From Thioclava sediminum (GTDB lineage Bacteria; Pseudomonadota; Alphaproteobacteria; Rhodobacterales; Rhodobacteraceae): a stretch of 64,000 nt of DNA. The stretch is from contig NZ_MPZV01000001.1 in NCBI RefSeq assembly GCF_002020355.1, positions 1,116,001 to 1,180,000 of the forward strand, given 5' to 3'. The position numbers were made by a program, and so were the translations under genes. Shown one piece after another: positions 43,357 through 52,800 of the stretch (position 1 is its first letter; the number at the start of each line of letters is the position of its first letter). The notes beneath the pieces were generated by a model. It did no database searches and was not told the DNA's origin. It saw only the letters and a list, made by a program, of their open reading frames with translations.

Positions 43357-44409
43357 ATGAAAGCTGCACGTTGGCATGGCGTGAAAGACATTCGCGTCGA
43401 GGAAATAGATACCCCTACCCCCGGCCCCGGCGAGGTCGCGATCAAGGTCGCATGGACCGGGATCTGCGGTTCCGATCTGCACGAATATCTGGCGGGACCG
43501 ATCTTCGTCCCGGTCGAGCAGGATCATCCGCTCAGCCACGACAAGGCGCCGATCACCATGGGCCACGAATATTGTGGGACCGTGGCGGAGTTGGGAGAAG
43601 GCGTCACGGGACTGAGCATCGGCGACCGTGTCGCAATCGAGCCGATCTTCGCCTGCGGCACCTGCCCCGCCTGCCTTGAGGGCAAATACAATCTCTGTGA
43701 CAGCCTCGGTTTTGTCGGGCTCTCCGGGGGACATGGCGGATTTGCTGCAACCTCGGTTGTGCCTGCCCGGATGGTTCACAAGATGCCCGACGCGCTGTCG
43801 ATGGAACAGGGTGCGTTAGTCGAGCCCGCCGCTGTCGCGCTGCATGCGGTGCGCATGTCGAAGATCAAGGCCGGGGACACGGCTGCTGTCTTCGGCGCGG
43901 GGCCGATCGGGCTTTTGGTCGTCGAGGCGCTGCGCGTCGCGGGCGCGGCCCAGATCCATGTCGTAGAACCCTCAGTTGAACGCCGCGAGAAAGCGCTCGA
44001 ACTCGGCGCCACCAGCGCCATAGACCCGATGGCGGAAGACCCCGTCGCGAAAATTCGTGCGGCCACCGGCGGTGTTCACGTTGCTTTCGAGGTGACAGGC
44101 GTGCCGCGCGTTCTGCCGCAATGCATCGACAGCACCCGCCACGAAGGTCAGACGCTGATCGTGTCGATCTGGGAGGGAGACGCTTCCTTCCAACCCAATA
44201 CGGCCGTTCTGAAAGAGCGCCAACTGCAGGGCACCATCGCATACCGCAATGTCTACCCGGCAGTGATGGAGCTGATGGTGCAGGGCTATTTCAGCGCCGA
44301 CAAGCTGGTTACCAAGCGGATCAAGATCGATCAGATCGTGGAGCAAGGCTTCGAGGCCCTTGTCGCGGAGAAATCCCAGGTGAAGATCCTGGTCGAAGCG
44401 CCAGACTGA
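43357..44409 (+). CDS. 2,3-butanediol dehydrogenase-like zinc alcohol dehydrogenase
   Basis: MDR enzyme of 350 residues with both zinc sites. Catalytic zinc: Cys in WTGICGSDLHEY near 37 and GHEYCGTV near 70. Structural zinc: CGTCPACLEGKYNLC near 100-115. NAD site AAVFGAGPIGLLVVEALR near 177. The SDLHEY and GPIFVP signature matches (R,R)-2,3-butanediol/acetoin dehydrogenases. It lies 63 bases after the monooxygenase gene under the same AcoR-like regulator, a regulator type linked to acetoin catabolism in other bacteria. Substrate otherwise unproven. Confidence 0.9.
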   Translation: MKAARWHGVKDIRVEEIDTPTPGPGEVAIKVAWTGICGSDLHEYLAGPIFVPVEQDHPLSHDKAPITMGHEYCGTVAELGEGVTGLSIGDRVAIEPIFACGTCPACLEGKYNLCDSLGFVGLSGGHGGFAATSVVPARMVHKMPDALSMEQGALVEPAAVALHAVRMSKIKAGDTAAVFGAGPIGLLVVEALRVAGAAQIHVVEPSVERREKALELGATSAIDPMAEDPVAKIRAATGGVHVAFEVTGVPRVLPQCIDSTRHEGQTLIVSIWEGDASFQPNTAVLKERQLQGTIAYRNVYPAVMELMVQGYFSADKLVTKRIKIDQIVEQGFEALVAEKSQVKILVEAPD

Positions 44410-44427
44410 AGAAGCCAGAACCTCTTC

Positions 44428-44465
44428 GCGCTGCGCGCGCAAAACCCCTAACGCGCGCGCAGCGC
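44428..44465. terminator. Strong GC hairpin after the dehydrogenase gene
   Basis: 12-base arms 44428-44439 and 44454-44465, fully paired, around a 14-base loop. It starts 18 bases after the dehydrogenase stop and lies between convergent genes. Without a T-run, but the most stable structure in the gap; may act in both directions. Confidence 0.6.
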
Positions 44466-44657
44466 CCCAGAGCGGGAGATTGCTCTATTCGTCCGCGGAA
44501 CCTTTGGGGTCGACAGATAACGCTTCACACTGTGAATGCATATTCTCGAGCAACGCTTCTGTGAAAGCTTATCCTTGCGAGGATACGGGCCACCTTGGAC
44601 GGTCGCTGACCCCGAGATCGTGCTTTTCGATGTGCCGATCGGAGCCGGGATCGGCCG

Positions 44658-45965
44658 CTATGATCCCTCAAAATAAGCGGGCGTGCCCCGGGCTTCCACG
44701 GATTCAGCGATCCGCCGCAGGCCGTGGATATAGGCGGCATCGCGCATCGACAGCTCCATTTCGTTGTGCAAGGTCCAGATCGATTGCGTCTCGGTCTCCA
44801 TCGTCGTCTTCAGATGATCCCGGACGCGCGAGCTGTCCCAATAAAAACCCGATCTGTTCTGGACCCATTCCAGATGGGACACCGTAACCCCGCCGGAATT
44901 CGCTAGGATATCGGGCACGATGATCTGCCCGGCTTCCGTCAGCTTCTTGTCGGCCTCGGGCGAGACCGGCCCGTTCGCCATTTCCAGAATGATGCGGGCG
45001 TTGATCCTGTCGCAATTTTCGAGCGTGATCTGCCGCTCCAGCGCGGCAGGCACCAGCACGTCGCAATCAAGCTCCAACAGCTCGGCGTTTGAAATCTCTT
45101 TCGTCTTGCCTTGTCCCTTCGCGCCTTTCACGCCGCCGGTTTCATGCTTGTGTTGCATGACGGCGAGCGGATCCAATCCGCTTGGGTCGTAGATGCCGCC
45201 GGCGGAATCCGAAATGGCGACAATTTTATACCCGTCCGCATGCAGAAGCTTGGCGCAGTGGAAGCCGACATTCCCGAACCCCTGGATCGCCACCGTGGCG
45301 GTGTTCGGGTCGAGGGCGAGCGCGGTTTCCAGATAGCGCAGCGCATAGTATCCGCCGCGCGCCGTGGCATCGACCCGCCCGTTCGTGCCCCCGAAAGCAA
45401 GAGGTTTTCCGGTGATCGCGCTCGGGGAGGCCTGCCCTGATATCCAGCTATATTGGTCCGCCATCCACGCGATGACGATCCCGTTCGTATACATGTCCGG
45501 CGCCAGAATATCGCGATCGGGGCCGATGAACGGCGCGAAGGCTTCGACATAGGCCCGGCTCAAGCGCTCCAATTCGTTGGCAGAGAGCGTCTTCGTGTCC
45601 ACGCAGACCCCGCCCTTCCCGCCGCCGAACGGTAGGTTGGCCACGGCGCATTTGAACGTCATCCAGAAGGAAAGCGTCTCGATCTCGTCGAGCGAGACGT
45701 TCGGATGGAAACGAACGCCACCCTTGGTCGGACCTCGCCGGTCGTTATAACGGCACCGCCACGACTGGAACGCGCGTCGGCTCCCGTCATCCATCCGGAT
45801 CAAGAGCGTGGCGGCCAGAGTTTCACGGGGCCCTTTGAGCTCTTCGAAAACGTCGGGATGAATGTTGAGCCGCTCGCAGGCTGCCCGCAGCGTCTCGCGA
45901 GACTTCGCCAGCATTCCCGTCGTCGGGGGCGTATTCTCCTCGACGTCTTTTTTCTTAGTCGGCAT
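44658..45965 (-). CDS. gdhA: Glu/Leu/Phe/Val dehydrogenase (glutamate dehydrogenase)
   Basis: NAD(P)-dependent amino-acid dehydrogenase of 435 residues; interconverts glutamate and 2-oxoglutarate in relatives. Substrate site GPTKGGVRFHP near 80, the catalytic lysine in LPFGGGKGGV near 114, NAD site IQGFGNVGFHCAKLL near 230 and late LANSGGVTVSHLEW near 365. The ATG at 45965 (MPTKKKD) is preferred over an in-frame start at 45995. It neighbours the 5-oxoprolinase-type cluster, and glutamate would be that cluster's product if its substrate is 5-oxoproline. Confidence 0.92.
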   Translation of the reverse strand: MPTKKKDVEENTPPTTGMLAKSRETLRAACERLNIHPDVFEELKGPRETLAATLLIRMDDGSRRAFQSWRCRYNDRRGPTKGGVRFHPNVSLDEIETLSFWMTFKCAVANLPFGGGKGGVCVDTKTLSANELERLSRAYVEAFAPFIGPDRDILAPDMYTNGIVIAWMADQYSWISGQASPSAITGKPLAFGGTNGRVDATARGGYYALRYLETALALDPNTATVAIQGFGNVGFHCAKLLHADGYKIVAISDSAGGIYDPSGLDPLAVMQHKHETGGVKGAKGQGKTKEISNAELLELDCDVLVPAALERQITLENCDRINARIILEMANGPVSPEADKKLTEAGQIIVPDILANSGGVTVSHLEWVQNRSGFYWDSSRVRDHLKTTMETETQSIWTLHNEMELSMRDAAYIHGLRRIAESVEARGTPAYFEGS

Positions 45966-46195
45966 GAGCTCGATACTCCGTGGCGAGGTCTTCAAGGACG
46001 GTTTCTTCAGGACTATTTCTGACAGTCAGCCGACAGGGCGGGCGGCGTCATTGATTTGTCTCAAAATATGCGAGCCGGCGTCCAAGGCTTCGACTGCGCT
46101 CCAAGTCGCGGCTTGGAGGCACAGCCTGACTGCAGACTGACGCCCCAGATTTGCGGCCGGCATCGTTGACGATGGGAAATTTCGATCGACTTGGC

Positions 46196-47101
46196 TCAGC
46201 TATTCAACGTCAGCGAGCTGTCGAAGGTCAGCCGGAAGTAGTCGTAGAGCGCGACCGCGCCCGGAGACAGCTCGGCCCCTCGGCGCCAGGCCAGACCGAC
46301 ATCCATCGTCGGAACCGGCGGATCGGTTTCGACCGTCACGATCCGTTTGCCCTCGAGAGACCAGGGCCGATAGACCATGTCGGAGAGCACGGTCACCCCC
46401 TGCCCGTTTGCCACGATCGAGCGCACGGCCTCGATCGAGGAGGTGCGCAGCTTCACGCGCGGCTGGGTCGAACCGAAGTTCCAGTATTTCATCGTCGTGT
46501 TCGCCGCCTCGTCGACGGTGAGCATGATATAGTCCTCGTCGGCGATCTCCTTGAAATCGACGCTGCGCAGGTTCGCCAGCCGATGGCCCTGCGGCAGCCA
46601 GAGCCTCCGCGGCGAGCGCATCAGCGTCTCGCTTTCCAGTTCCGGGTTCATCACGTTCGAGGTCAGCACGATCGCGATGTCGAAGCGGTTCGACAGCAGT
46701 CCTTCCTCCACCGCCTCGCGGTTCAGCTCGTGGAGCTGAATATCGAGATTGGGGTGCAGCCGCGCCAGCCGCCCCAGATGATAGGGCAGGAAATACCCGA
46801 TCACCGTGTAGGTGGTCGCGACGAGAACCCGCCCGGTCACGCCGCTGCTGCGCTCGCGGATATTCACCGCCTCGTCGAGCTTGGTGAGGATATCGTAGGA
46901 CAGGCCCAGCAACTCGCGCCCCGACTGGGTCAGCTCCATCCCGTGCGAGGTCCGGGTGAAAAGCTCGGTATCCATCTCGGCCTCAAGCTCGCGGATCGCG
47001 GTCGTCACCGAGGACTGGGAAATCGAGAGTTCGTTGGCCGCCCGGCTGACCTGACCGGTCTCGGCGGTAGCCACGAAATACTTGAGCTGACGGAAGTTCA
47101 T
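46196..47101 (-). CDS. LysR family regulator of the oxoprolinase/biotin cluster
   Basis: LysR regulator of 301 residues. Helix-turn-helix at about residues 1-60 (LKYFVATAETGQVSRAANEL, ISQSSVTTAIRELE); effector domain beyond residue 90. The ATG at 47101 has GGAGG upstream; a longer open frame to 47137 is disfavoured. Divergent from pxpA with 225 bases between starts, where a dyad of ATTATCG type lies. Likely controls the pxp-ABC operon. Confidence 0.92.
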   Translation of the reverse strand: MNFRQLKYFVATAETGQVSRAANELSISQSSVTTAIRELEAEMDTELFTRTSHGMELTQSGRELLGLSYDILTKLDEAVNIRERSSGVTGRVLVATTYTVIGYFLPYHLGRLARLHPNLDIQLHELNREAVEEGLLSNRFDIAIVLTSNVMNPELESETLMRSPRRLWLPQGHRLANLRSVDFKEIADEDYIMLTVDEAANTTMKYWNFGSTQPRVKLRTSSIEAVRSIVANGQGVTVLSDMVYRPWSLEGKRIVTVETDPPVPTMDVGLAWRRGAELSPGAVALYDYFRLTFDSSLTLNS

Positions 47102-47227
47102 GCCGCCTCCTTTCGGATTTTCCGATAATGCCGACAACGGGATTCAGATATCATAGGTTCGCAATCTGCACAGATCGAAGTCATATCCATATTTTTCAGC
47201 GATTTGCACCGGACAGTGTCTAATCAC

Positions 47228-47248
47228 ATTATCGATTATCACGATAAT
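47228..47248. promoter_or_regulatory. Candidate LysR operator in the pxp divergent region
   Basis: Perfect arms ATTATCG (47228-47234) and CGATAAT (47242-47248) with a 7-base spacer, giving the T-N11-A shape of LysR sites. A further CGATAAT copy lies at 47123-47129 next to the regulator's own start. Surrounding DNA is AT-rich, as expected for a promoter region. Confidence 0.55.
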
Positions 47249-47326
47249 GCCCTCACTGACATTAGAATTTTACATGTCGTTCACATTGTCGAAAGCTGAT
47301 CTTGCAACAGAGATCTGGGAAGAGAC

Positions 47327-48115
47327 ATGCCGAAACTCATCGACCTGAACTGTGACCTCGGAGAAGGCTTCGGCCATTGGGCCATGGCTGGCGCGCCGGA
47401 TGATCAGCTGATGCCGCTGATCTCCTCGGCCAATGTCGCGAACGGTTTTCACGCCGGCGACCCGATGCAGATGAACCGGGTCGCGAAGCTCTGCCATCAG
47501 CATTCCGTCGGTCTCGGCGCGCATCCCGGCTATCGCGATCTCGTCGGCTTCGGGCGCCGCCATATCAACGCGAGCTCCGAGGAGCTGGTGAACGACATCA
47601 TCTACCAGGTGGGGGCGATGCGCGAATTCGGCCGCCGCTACGGGGTGCCGCTGCAGCACGTCAAACCGCACGGCGCGCTCTACATGGAGGCCGCGCGCAA
47701 CGAGGACCTCTCGCGCCATCTGGTCGAGACGCTGCAACGCTACGCGCCGGGGCTGATCCTGTTCTGCATGGATATCTCGAAGACATACGCGGTCGCCAAG
47801 CGCCTCGGTCAGCCGGTCGTGCGCGAGTTCTATGCCGACCGTGATTATGACGACAGCGGCTCGATCGTCTTCGCCCGCCACGTCTCCGCGCCCGACCCCA
47901 AGAAGCTCGCGGCGAAATGCGTGCGCGCCTGCCTCGAGAACACCGTCGAGACGGTCACCGGAAAGACGATTACGGTGGAGTTCGAGTCGATCTGCTTCCA
48001 CTCGGACACGCCCGGTGCGCTGGAAATCGGCCACGCGATCAAGACTGCACTGCAAGAAAACGGCGTCACCATTGCCCCCGCGGCGATGGTTCTCGCTGAA
48101 AATGAAAAGACCTGA
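47327..48115 (+). CDS. pxpA: 5-oxoprolinase subunit A (LamB/YcsF family)
   Basis: Protein of 262 residues of the LamB_YcsF family. It opens with LIDLNCDLGEGFGHW and carries SSANVANGFHAGDP near 33, VGLGAHPGYRDLVGFGRR near 56, KPHGALYMEA near 112 and REFYADRDYDD near 166. With PxpB and PxpC it forms the ATP-dependent 5-oxoprolinase known from Bacillus and E. coli. Here biotin-carrier and biotin-carboxylase genes follow directly, so the reaction may include a carboxylation step. First gene of the operon. Confidence 0.93.
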   Translation: MPKLIDLNCDLGEGFGHWAMAGAPDDQLMPLISSANVANGFHAGDPMQMNRVAKLCHQHSVGLGAHPGYRDLVGFGRRHINASSEELVNDIIYQVGAMREFGRRYGVPLQHVKPHGALYMEAARNEDLSRHLVETLQRYAPGLILFCMDISKTYAVAKRLGQPVVREFYADRDYDDSGSIVFARHVSAPDPKKLAAKCVRACLENTVETVTGKTITVEFESICFHSDTPGALEIGHAIKTALQENGVTIAPAAMVLAENEKT

Positions 48116-48127
48116 CAGGAGAGAGCC

Positions 48128-48361
48128 ATGACGGATATCGTTTCCCCGCTTCCCGGAACTTTCTACCACAAGCCCGACCCGAATTCGGCCCCGTTCAAAT
48201 CCGCGGGCGACGCGGTCGCGGTCGGCGACACGATCGGGCTGATCGAGGTGATGAAAACCTTCATCGAGGTGAAAGCCGAGGCCGCGGGCACCTTCTCGGA
48301 CTATGTCGCGGCGGATGCGACGCCGGTTTCGGCAGGCGATGTACTCGCGAAGATGGGCTGA
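48128..48361 (+). CDS. accB: Biotin carboxyl-carrier (biotin/lipoyl attachment) protein
   Basis: Stand-alone biotinyl domain of 77 residues, much shorter than housekeeping AccB. The biotinylated lysine is in IEVMKTFIEVKAEAAG (Lys43). The open SPLPGTFYHKP resembles BCCP domains. It lies 12 bases after pxpA and 4 before the biotin carboxylase gene. It is expected to carry carboxybiotin between that enzyme and the PxpB/PxpC pair (inference). Confidence 0.92.
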   Translation: MTDIVSPLPGTFYHKPDPNSAPFKSAGDAVAVGDTIGLIEVMKTFIEVKAEAAGTFSDYVAADATPVSAGDVLAKMG

Positions 48362-48365
48362 TCCG

Positions 48366-49739
48366 ATGGCGATCGAAACTCTCTTCATTGCAAACCGGGG
48401 CGAGATCGCCGTGCGGATCATCCGCGCCGCGCAATCGCTCGGCATCAAGACGGTGCAGGCCTATTCCGAGGCCGATGCCGAGATGCTGGCGGTCCGGCTC
48501 GCCGACGAGGCGGTCTGTGTCGGGCCAGCGCCTGCCGCGAAATCCTACCTGAACATCTCTGCCGTCGTGGCGGCCGCGAAAGACGCGGGCGCCGATGCGG
48601 TCCATCCGGGCTACGGGTTTCTGGCCGAGAACGCCGATTTCGCCCGCGCCGTGGAAGATGCCGGGATGATCTTCGTCGGCCCCAAACCCGAGACGATCGA
48701 GCGGATGGGCGACAAGGTCGCTGCCCGGATCGCCGCGAAAGAGGCTGGCGTGCCGACGGTGCCCGGTTCTGACGGGCGTATCACGGCAGACGAGGCGCTG
48801 AGCGTGGCGGACGAGATCGGCTACCCGGTGATGATCAAGGCCGCCGCCGGTGGCGGTGGGCGCGGCATCCGGATCGCGCAGGACGCGGCCGAGCTGGCCC
48901 GTCTCGCCCCGCAAGCCCGCGCCGAGGCCGAAGCGGCTTTCGGCGACGGTGGCCTCTATCTGGAAAAGGTGATCGTCAATCCGCGCCATATCGAGGTGCA
49001 GATCCTCGGCGACGGCACGGGGGCCGCGGTCCATTGCTACGAGCGCGAATGCTCGCTGCAGCGCCGCCGCCAGAAGGTCTGGGAAGAAGCCCCGGCCTTC
49101 GGCCTGCCGGACGCCACCCGCGAGGCGATGTGCAACGCGGCGGTCGCTCTGGCCGAGGCCGTGAACTACCGCGGCGCGGGCACGATCGAATATCTCTACG
49201 ATGCGGTCGCCGATGAGTTCTACTTCATCGAGATGAACACCCGTATTCAGGTCGAACATCCCGTGACCGAGATGATCACCGGGCTCGATCTGGTCGCCAT
49301 GATGCTGCGCATCGCGGGCGGCGAGACGCTGCCCGTCACGCAAGATCAGATCACCTGCACGGGCCACGCGATCGAGGTGCGCCTCAATGCCGAGGATCCG
49401 CTGATGCAGTTCCTGCCCTTCCCCGGCAAGGTGGCCTCGCTGTCGATCCCCGAAGGCAACGGTCTGCGCTTCGATCACTTCCTCTATGAGGGCTATCAGA
49501 TCCCGCCCTTCTATGACTCGCTTCTGGGCAAGATGATCGTTCATGCGCCGACCCGCGAGGCCGCGATCGACCTGATGGCCGAGACGCTGAAAGACCTGGA
49601 AATCGGCGGTCTGAAGACCACCACGCCCCTGCATCTGGCGCTCGCCGCCGATCCGGGCGTGCGCGCCGGCGACTTCCATACGCAATGGCTCGAGCCGTGG
49701 CTCGATGCCGGCAACCTCACCTCAACCGACGCAGCATAG
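48366..49739 (+). CDS. accC: Biotin carboxylase subunit (AccC-like)
   Basis: ATP-grasp biotin carboxylase of 457 residues: opens with LFIANRGEIAVRIIRAAQSL, has AVHPGYGFLAENADFA near 80, the glycine loop AAAGGGGRGIRIA near 160, ERECSLQRRRQKVWEEAPA near 228, FIEMNTRIQVEHPVTE near 285 and the conserved EVRLNAEDP near 336. The ATG at 48366 sits 5 bases after the carrier stop. A dedicated copy inside the pxp operon rather than the fatty-acid enzyme is inferred from position. Confidence 0.93.
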   Translation: MAIETLFIANRGEIAVRIIRAAQSLGIKTVQAYSEADAEMLAVRLADEAVCVGPAPAAKSYLNISAVVAAAKDAGADAVHPGYGFLAENADFARAVEDAGMIFVGPKPETIERMGDKVAARIAAKEAGVPTVPGSDGRITADEALSVADEIGYPVMIKAAAGGGGRGIRIAQDAAELARLAPQARAEAEAAFGDGGLYLEKVIVNPRHIEVQILGDGTGAAVHCYERECSLQRRRQKVWEEAPAFGLPDATREAMCNAAVALAEAVNYRGAGTIEYLYDAVADEFYFIEMNTRIQVEHPVTEMITGLDLVAMMLRIAGGETLPVTQDQITCTGHAIEVRLNAEDPLMQFLPFPGKVASLSIPEGNGLRFDHFLYEGYQIPPFYDSLLGKMIVHAPTREAAIDLMAETLKDLEIGGLKTTTPLHLALAADPGVRAGDFHTQWLEPWLDAGNLTSTDAA

Positions 49740-49748
49740 GAGATCCCC

Positions 49749-50624
49749 ATGAAGACAAGGTATTCCTTTGGCGGCGACGAGCACGTCTATGTCGAGGTCG
49801 ACGAGGAGATGTCGCTCGAAGCCTTCTTCGTAGCACTGTCGCTGCGCAACGCCGTGGCCGAGGCGAACATTCCCGGCGTGACCGAGATTTGCCCCGCCAA
49901 TGCCAGCTTTGAAGTGCGCTTCAACCCCGACGTGATCTCGCCCGACGAGATGATGGCGCGGATCAAGGAGCTCGAGCACAAGGCCGAGGCTGGCGAGAAG
50001 CGCCTTGATACACGGATCGTCGAGGTCCCGGTCTATTTCCAGGACCCCTGGACCCACGAGACCCTGATGCGGTTCCGCGAACGCCATCAGGATCCGGAGG
50101 CGTCCGATCTCGAATATGCCGCGCGGATCAACGGCTATGACAGCGTGGAGGCTTTCATCGAGGCCTATCACTCGCAGCCGTGGTTCGTCTCGATGGTGGG
50201 TTTCGTGGCGGGTTTGCCCTTCCTTTACCAACTCGTCGAGCGCGAGAAGCAGATCGAGGTACCGAAATACCTGCGCCCCCGGACCGATACGCCCAAGCAC
50301 ACGGTCGGTATCGGCGGCTGCTTCGGCTGCATCTACTCGGTGCGCGGCGCGGGCGGCTACCAGATGTTCGGCATCACCCCGATGACGATCTTCGATCCGA
50401 CCCAGACCGTCTCCTATCTGCAAGACTTCATGGTCTTCTTCAAACCCGGCGACATCGTGAAGTGGAAACCGATCGACCGCGCCGAGTTCGACCGGATCGA
50501 GGCTGCCGTGAAAGACGGCACCTATACCCCCCGCATTGCCGAAGTGACCTTCGATCTCGAAGCGTTCAACGCCGATATGGCGGGCACCAATGCGAAACTG
50601 ATGGAGGCCCTCAATGGCGTTTAA
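49749..50624 (+). CDS. pxpB: 5-oxoprolinase subunit B (KipI/carboxyltransferase N-half-like)
   Basis: Protein of 291 residues of the carboxyltransferase C/D (KipI) type; signatures DEEMSLEAFFVALSLRNAV near 16, VEVPVYFQ-like VPVYFQDPWTHETL near 95 and the late VGIGGCFGCIYSVRGAGGY near 182. Here it is longer than the 220-residue KipI, as in the CT domain of urea carboxylase. It forms a heterodimer with PxpC; their genes overlap by 11 bases. Confidence 0.9.
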   Translation: MKTRYSFGGDEHVYVEVDEEMSLEAFFVALSLRNAVAEANIPGVTEICPANASFEVRFNPDVISPDEMMARIKELEHKAEAGEKRLDTRIVEVPVYFQDPWTHETLMRFRERHQDPEASDLEYAARINGYDSVEAFIEAYHSQPWFVSMVGFVAGLPFLYQLVEREKQIEVPKYLRPRTDTPKHTVGIGGCFGCIYSVRGAGGYQMFGITPMTIFDPTQTVSYLQDFMVFFKPGDIVKWKPIDRAEFDRIEAAVKDGTYTPRIAEVTFDLEAFNADMAGTNAKLMEALNGV

Positions 50625-51582
50625 GGTTGTCAAACCCGGCCTGTCGACGACGATCCAGGATCTTGGTCGTCCGGGCTATTTCCATCTCGGCATTCCCGAA
50701 GGCGGCGCTATGGATCGCTTCGCGATGCGGGTCGCCAACATGCTGGTCGGCAATGACGAGGCCGAGGCCGGTCTGGAAGCCGTCTTCATGGGCCCGGAAC
50801 TGACGTTCGAGGATGACACGCTCGTGGCCGTCACCGGGGGCGAGATGCCGATCATGGTAGATGGCGAGCCGCGCGAGAGCTGGTCCTCCTTCGTCGTGAA
50901 GGCCGGTCAGACGCTGAGCTTCGGGTTCCTGAAATCCGGCGCACGCATCTACATCGCCTTCGGCGGCGGGATCGACACGCCGAGCGCGCTCGGCTCGCGC
51001 TCGACCTATCCGATCGGCGCGCTTGGCGGGGTCGAGGGCCGCGCCATTGCGGCGGATGACGTGATCCCGGTCGGCAAGTCCAAGGGCATGACCGAGCGCA
51101 CGCTCGACAAGGCGCTGCTCGCCCCGGTCGATACCCCGGTCAGCCTGCGGGTCCTCCCGGGCCTCTACTGGCACCGGCTGACCCCGGCCTCGCAGGCGCA
51201 GTTCTTCGCCGATGAATGGACCGTCGCCCCCGAGGCGGACCGGATGGGCTATCGCTTCCGCGGTGGCGCGCCGATGGAATTCGTCGAGCGTGAACAGCCC
51301 TTCGGCGCGGGCTCCGACCCGTCCAACATCGTCGATGGCTGCTATTCCTACGGCTCGATCCAGGTGCCGGGCGGACAGGAGCCCATCGTGCTCCATCGCG
51401 ATGCGGTCTCGGGCGGGGGCTACTTCACCCTCGGCGCGGTGATCTCGGCCGATATGGACCTGATCGGGCAGCTGCAACCCAACACCAAGGTGCGCTTCGT
51501 CGAAGTGACCATGGAACAGGCACTGGCCGCGCGCACCGCACGCCGCGAACGGCTCGACAAGATCCGCGCCGCGCTCGGGTAA
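50614..51582 (+). CDS. pxpC: 5-oxoprolinase subunit C (KipA/biotin-dependent carboxyltransferase)
   Basis: Protein of 322 residues of the carboxyltransferase A/B (KipA) family. It opens with VVKPGLSTTIQDLGRPGYFH, has GIPEGGAMDRFAMRVAN near 26, IAFGGGIDTPSALGSRSTY near 112 and the typical VPGGQEPIVLHRDAVSGGGY near 250. Its gene start lies inside the end of pxpB. Homologous to the second half of the urea-carboxylase CT domain. Confidence 0.92.
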   Translation: MAFKVVKPGLSTTIQDLGRPGYFHLGIPEGGAMDRFAMRVANMLVGNDEAEAGLEAVFMGPELTFEDDTLVAVTGGEMPIMVDGEPRESWSSFVVKAGQTLSFGFLKSGARIYIAFGGGIDTPSALGSRSTYPIGALGGVEGRAIAADDVIPVGKSKGMTERTLDKALLAPVDTPVSLRVLPGLYWHRLTPASQAQFFADEWTVAPEADRMGYRFRGGAPMEFVEREQPFGAGSDPSNIVDGCYSYGSIQVPGGQEPIVLHRDAVSGGGYFTLGAVISADMDLIGQLQPNTKVRFVEVTMEQALAARTARRERLDKIRAALG

Positions 51583-51664
51583 ATCCCGGGCGCCCCGCGC
51601 CGACGCTATTCCACAAGCGGGGACAACCCGCGATCAAACCAAGCAACAGAGAGGTCTCTGAACA

Positions 51665-52735
51665 ATGAAACATGTCCTGACATCCGTCGCGCTTCTGGGC
51701 GCTACGTGTGCCGCGCTCCCGGCCATGGCCGAGGATGCGTGGTTCCCCTACCCCGCCGAAGAGGTCGTCCCGGCCTTCTCCGCCGATGGCACCGCCCAGC
51801 CCATCGAATATGAGGCGCTGGCCAAGGCCGACAAGGATTACAAGATCTGCGTCTCCTTCCCGCATATGAAAGACGCCTATTGGCTCGGCGTCGATTACGG
51901 TGTGACCGAAGAGGCCAAGCGCGAAGGCGTCAGCCTGAACGTGGTCGAGGCCGGTGGCTACACCAACCTCGCCAAGCAGATCAGCCAGATCGAGGACTGT
52001 GCCGCCGGTGGCGCGCAGGCGGTCATCATCGGGGCGATCTCCTATGACGGTCTGAACTCGGTCGTGAAGGAACTGGCCGACAAGGACATCCCGGTCATCG
52101 ACCTCGTCAACGGCATGTCCTCGCCCGACCTCGCGGCCAAGTCGCTCGTCTCCTTCGAGACGATGGGCAAAGAAATCGGCTCCTACCTCGCGCAGAAGCA
52201 CCCCGAGGGCAGCGACGAAGTGACCGTCGGCTGGTTCCCGGGCCCGGCAGGCGCCGGTTGGGTCGAAGCCGCGAACAAGGGCTTCATGGAAGCCGTGAAA
52301 GGCTCGGCCGTGAAAGTGCTCGAGCCGCGCTACGGCGATACCGGCAAGGAAGCCCAGCTCAAGCTCGTCGAAGACGTGCTGCAGGCGAACCCGGAAGTGA
52401 GCTACATCGCGGGCACCGCGGTGACTGCGGAAGTAGCACAGGGCCTGCTGCGCGAGCGCGGCCTGACCGACAAGGTCGGCAACCTCGCCTTCTACCTGAC
52501 GCCCGGTGTCTATAGCGGCATCCAGCGCGGCTTCATCGAGGCAGCCCCGGCGGACTCGATGGTCATCCAGGGCCGGATCGCGGTCGATCAGGCGGTGCGG
52601 ATCCTCGAAGGCAAGGACTATGTCAAACATGTCGGTCCGAAGATTTTCGTCATCACCAAGGACAATATCGAAGACACGCCGCGTTCCGCGGTGCTGCCCC
52701 CGGACGGCTTCCAGCCGGTCTTCTCGGTGAACTGA
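51665..52735 (+). CDS. TorT-like periplasmic binding protein of an ABC importer
   Basis: Periplasmic binding protein of 356 residues with a Sec signal (LTSVALLGATCAALPAMA). It follows the TorT pattern: AWFPYPAEEV start, KICVSFPHMKDAYWLGVDYG near 62-81, GGYTNLAKQISQIEDCAAGG near 97. TorT senses TMAO in E. coli, but here the gene lies directly before sugar-type ABC ATPase and permease genes, so it acts as a transport receptor. Ligand presumably the substrate of the PxpA-C/biotin enzyme. Confidence 0.88.
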   Translation: MKHVLTSVALLGATCAALPAMAEDAWFPYPAEEVVPAFSADGTAQPIEYEALAKADKDYKICVSFPHMKDAYWLGVDYGVTEEAKREGVSLNVVEAGGYTNLAKQISQIEDCAAGGAQAVIIGAISYDGLNSVVKELADKDIPVIDLVNGMSSPDLAAKSLVSFETMGKEIGSYLAQKHPEGSDEVTVGWFPGPAGAGWVEAANKGFMEAVKGSAVKVLEPRYGDTGKEAQLKLVEDVLQANPEVSYIAGTAVTAEVAQGLLRERGLTDKVGNLAFYLTPGVYSGIQRGFIEAAPADSMVIQGRIAVDQAVRILEGKDYVKHVGPKIFVITKDNIEDTPRSAVLPPDGFQPVFSVN

Positions 52736-52741
52736 CGACCC

Positions 52742-52775
52742 GCGGCGCCGGCCCTCCCCCTTCCGCCGGCGCCGC
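52742..52775 (+). terminator. Intercistronic hairpin after the TorT-like gene
   Basis: Perfect 10-base arms (52742-52751 and 52766-52775) with a 14-base pyrimidine-rich loop between the binding-protein stop and the ATPase start. It parallels the hairpin at 1754-1783 and probably sets a higher level of binding protein than of ATPase. Confidence 0.6.
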
Positions 52776-52800
52776 CAATTCCTGCCCTGGGAGACAGCAA

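Noticed and set aside
41446-43779. 777-codon minus-strand open frame opposite the monooxygenase gene
   Set aside because: The plus-strand frame carries FAD and NADPH motifs and a perfect ribosome site; the reverse frame has none.
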